A stretch of DNA of 8,877 nucleotides from an uncultured Synergistales bacterium (GTDB lineage: Bacteria > Synergistota > Synergistia > Synergistales > Aminobacteriaceae): contig CALFXN010000490.1 of NCBI GenBank assembly GCA_937957815.1, forward strand, positions 1 to 8,877, written 5' to 3'. Below are positions 7,376-8,877 of the stretch, piece after piece. Made by a program: the position numbers and the translations under genes. The notes under the pieces were generated by a model. That model ran no database searches. It had not been told where the DNA came from and worked only from the letters and a program-made list of their open reading frames with translations. Within the stretch, counting starts at the first letter, position 1; each line of letters opens with the position of its first letter.

Positions 7376-8322
7376 GCGCGCTTCTCGAGGTCAGGAATCT
7401 CGCGATGCACTTCCGGGTCGGACGGCATCAGGCTGCCCGGGCGGTCGACGGCGTTTCGTTTTCGATCGGGCGCGGCGAGACTCTCGGGCTCGTCGGCGAG
7501 TCGGGGTGCGGAAAGACGACCGTTGGGCGGTCGATCATCCGGCTGTACGACCCGACGGCGGGGGAGATCGTGTTCGACGGGACGGACCTCGCGCATCTCT
7601 CGCAGCGCGAGATGCTCCCGTTCAGGCGGCGGATGCAGATGATCTTCCAGGATCCGTATGCGTCGCTGAATCCCAGGATGACGGTTGGGGATATCGTCAT
7701 GGAGCCGATGACGATCCACTCGCTTCACGCGCCGAGGGAACGCCGGGAACGCGCGCGGGAACTTCTGCGAACCGTCGGCCTCAACTCGGAGCACGCCAAC
7801 CGGTATCCGCACGAATTTTCGGGGGGGCAGCGTCAGCGGATCGGGATTGCCCGGTCGCTCGCCGCGTCGCCGGAATTCATCGTCTGCGACGAACCGATCT
7901 CGGCGCTCGACGTCTCCATCCAGGCGCAGATCGTGAACACGCTCGAAGATCTCCAGAAGGAGTTCTCCCTCACGTATCTCTTCATCGCGCACGATCTCTC
8001 GATGGTCAAGCATATCAGCGATCGCATCGCGGTGATGTACCTGGGGACGATGGTCGAGATCGCCGGAAGCAACGAACTCTATACCAGGCCGCTGCACCCG
8101 TACACCGAAGCGCTCCTCTCGGCGATCCCCGTTCCCGACCCGGACCGGGCGGACGAACGGCGGAGAATCCCGCTCGAAGGAGAGATCCCGAACCCGATCA
8201 ATCCACCGCCGGGCTGCAAGTTCCATACGCGCTGCCGATACGCCGAATCCAGATGCAGGGAGGTGGTTCCGGAACTGACGGATCGCGGCAACGGTCACTA
8301 TTGCGCCTGTCTCGTCAAGTGA
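7372..8322 (+). CDS. oppF: Oligopeptide ABC transporter ATP-binding protein OppF
   Basis: 316 residues, ATG at 7372 overlapping the oppD stop (ATGA); the GGGGGG run upstream can serve as ribosome site. Homology begins at [14 protein letters not shown]. Walker [10 protein letters not shown] (42-50), Q-loop [13 protein letters not shown], signature FSGGQRQR (149-156), Walker [13 protein letters not shown] (D173, E174), H-loop AHD (H207). The C-terminal oligo_HPY domain ([16 protein letters not shown]) has cysteines at [11 protein letters not shown] and YCAC. It pairs with OppD to power uptake. [14 protein letters not shown] after the Q-loop is the usual OppF/DppF discriminator from OppD. A 35-base gap with a ribosome site separates it from oppA. 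All catalytic residues are present, so it is expected to be functional. Confidence 0.94.
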   Translation: MSALLEVRNLAMHFRVGRHQAARAVDGVSFSIGRGETLGLVGESGCGKTTVGRSIIRLYDPTAGEIVFDGTDLAHLSQREMLPFRRRMQMIFQDPYASLNPRMTVGDIVMEPMTIHSLHAPRERRERARELLRTVGLNSEHANRYPHEFSGGQRQRIGIARSLAASPEFIVCDEPISALDVSIQAQIVNTLEDLQKEFSLTYLFIAHDLSMVKHISDRIAVMYLGTMVEIAGSNELYTRPLHPYTEALLSAIPVPDPDRADERRRIPLEGEIPNPINPPPGCKFHTRCRYAESRCREVVPELTDRGNGHYCACLVK

Positions 8323-8357
8323 TCCATCGAAAAAAACTGAGGAGGGATTGGTTCACA

Positions 8358-8783
8358 ATGTCGAGGAAAACGCTATTCGCACTCTGCACCCTGGTGATTA
8401 TGGTGTGCGCGTCGCTGGCCGGCGTTGCGGCTGCCGACGAGAAGACGTTCGTCTACAATCTGCGCGTCGAACCGAGGACGATCGATCCGGTCCTGAACAA
8501 TGCCGTGGACGGTTCGACCGTTATCTACAACATCTTCGAGGGACTTGTCCGCATCGGCTTCGACGATCGTCCCGAGCCGGGGTACGCGAAGAGCTGGGAC
8601 GTGAAGGACGACGGAATGACATGGGTCTTCCATCTCCGCGACGGCATGAAGTGGTCCGACGGGAAGCCCATGACGGCCGAGCACTTCCGCTACGGCTTCC
8701 TGCGGCTGGGCGAGTTTTTCCGGCAGTACCTGTATTCCAGCGATCGCGAAGAGCTGCCGTCCAACCGCGCCGAGCGGGTGTGA
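8358..8783 (+). CDS. oppA: Peptide-binding protein OppA (SBP_bac_5), N-terminal part, then a foreign sequence
   Basis: ATG at 8358 with AGGAGGG eleven bases upstream. Residues 1-26 are a secretion signal (MSRKTLFALC..., cleavage probably after GVAAA). The mature start DEKTFVYNLRVEPRTIDP, then STVIYNIFEGLVRIG, then WVFHLRDGMKWSDGKPMTAEHFRYGFLRL, is a textbook lobe-I start of the family-5 solute-binding proteins that deliver peptides to OppBC. Family members then continue with a L-D-P-x-T segment and reach about 520-550 residues. Here, after about residue 117 (8706), the sequence changes to GEFFRQYLYSSDREELPSN... and stops at a TGA (8781-8783), so only about a fifth of OppA is present. As written it could not bind peptide. 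An assembly chimera at the end of the contig is the likeliest cause. Confidence 0.8.
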   Translation: MSRKTLFALCTLVIMVCASLAGVAAADEKTFVYNLRVEPRTIDPVLNNAVDGSTVIYNIFEGLVRIGFDDRPEPGYAKSWDVKDDGMTWVFHLRDGMKWSDGKPMTAEHFRYGFLRLGEFFRQYLYSSDREELPSNRAERV

Positions 8784-8877
8784 GTCTACCGCGCGGCGAA
8801 GAACGCGGAGAACACCAACGCGTTCGGTTCCACCCGCGACCTGCATGCCGAGGGCGAGCCGTGCTTCGTCAACGCGC
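8706..8877 (+). pseudogene. Fragment resembling FMN-binding glutamate synthase-like protein, in-frame TGA, runs off the edge
   Basis: From about 8706 the frame reads LGEFFRQYLYSSDREELPSN, a stop (TGA 8781-8783) after RAERV, then VYRAAKNAENTNAFGSTRDL and GEPCFVNA to the edge. This resembles from memory the segment just before the catalytic domain of FMN-binding glutamate synthase-related proteins (pattern L...FRQY...D.E..PFNR..R.WVYR.AK...N...FGS..DL). In that family a Trp sits where the TGA is, so TGG to TGA is a one-base change. The other five frames give no better protein. It is in the same frame as OppA, by chance or because the joint is in a shared CTG. The similarity is unverified and only about 57 residues are visible. 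Confidence 0.5.

Noticed and set aside
8373..8846. 157-codon minus-strand open frame across the OppA start and the right-end tail
   Set aside because: Antisense shadow; it crosses the composite joint and resembles no known family.
1..8877. CRISPR arrays, tRNA or rRNA genes, IS ends or transposases
   Set aside because: No regularly spaced repeats, cloverleaf patterns, transposase motifs or terminal inverted repeats were seen on either strand by eye.

Overview
The window comes from a GC-rich bacterial chromosome or contig. The best guess is an anaerobic amino-acid fermenter, possibly Synergistota-like. This is inferred from a diaminopentanoate-dehydrogenase-like enzyme placed back to back with a complete peptide-uptake operon, and from strong AAGGAGG-type ribosome binding sites; no rRNA or other phylogenetic marker is present. 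It divides into an accessory left part (1-2600), a metabolic and transport core (2600-8700), and a short foreign-looking right end (about 8706-8877).

Left part. An FkbM-family methyltransferase enters from the left edge (2-517, +) and ends on a hairpin. Facing it is a decayed module on the minus strand: an OLD/RecF-like AAA ATPase of the DUF3696 type (2493 down to 1089), broken by one frameshift in a six-A run; then, overlapping its stop codon as ATGA, the first ~20 residues of a PIN-domain nuclease; then, without a gap, the C-terminal half of an Rnl2-type RNA ligase (about 1036 to 587) in another frame. A deletion appears to have removed the rest of the PIN gene and the catalytic-lysine half of the ligase. 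The intact ancestor would have been ATPase + PIN nuclease + RNA ligase, a plausible RNA-cutting and RNA-repair or defence cassette. This is the most interesting content of the window.

Core. A small exported protein of the CaMKII-association/SgcJ fold (2605-3102, -) lies downstream of a strong intrinsic terminator that closes a DapB-fold NAD(P)-dependent amine dehydrogenase gene (3261-4295, -). A 177-bp divergent intergenic region holds a recognisable sigma70-type promoter for each direction and a palindrome on the start region of the dehydrogenase promoter. To its right runs oppB-oppC-oppD-oppF-oppA (4473 onward, +): two permeases, two ATPases and the start of the solute-binding protein. Together, dehydrogenase and transporter fit peptide import coupled to amino-acid catabolism.

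Right end. After about 117 residues the OppA reading frame stops matching its family and continues in frame into what looks like an FMN-binding glutamate synthase fragment, with a TGA where that family has Trp. This is either an assembly chimera or a real recombination junction.
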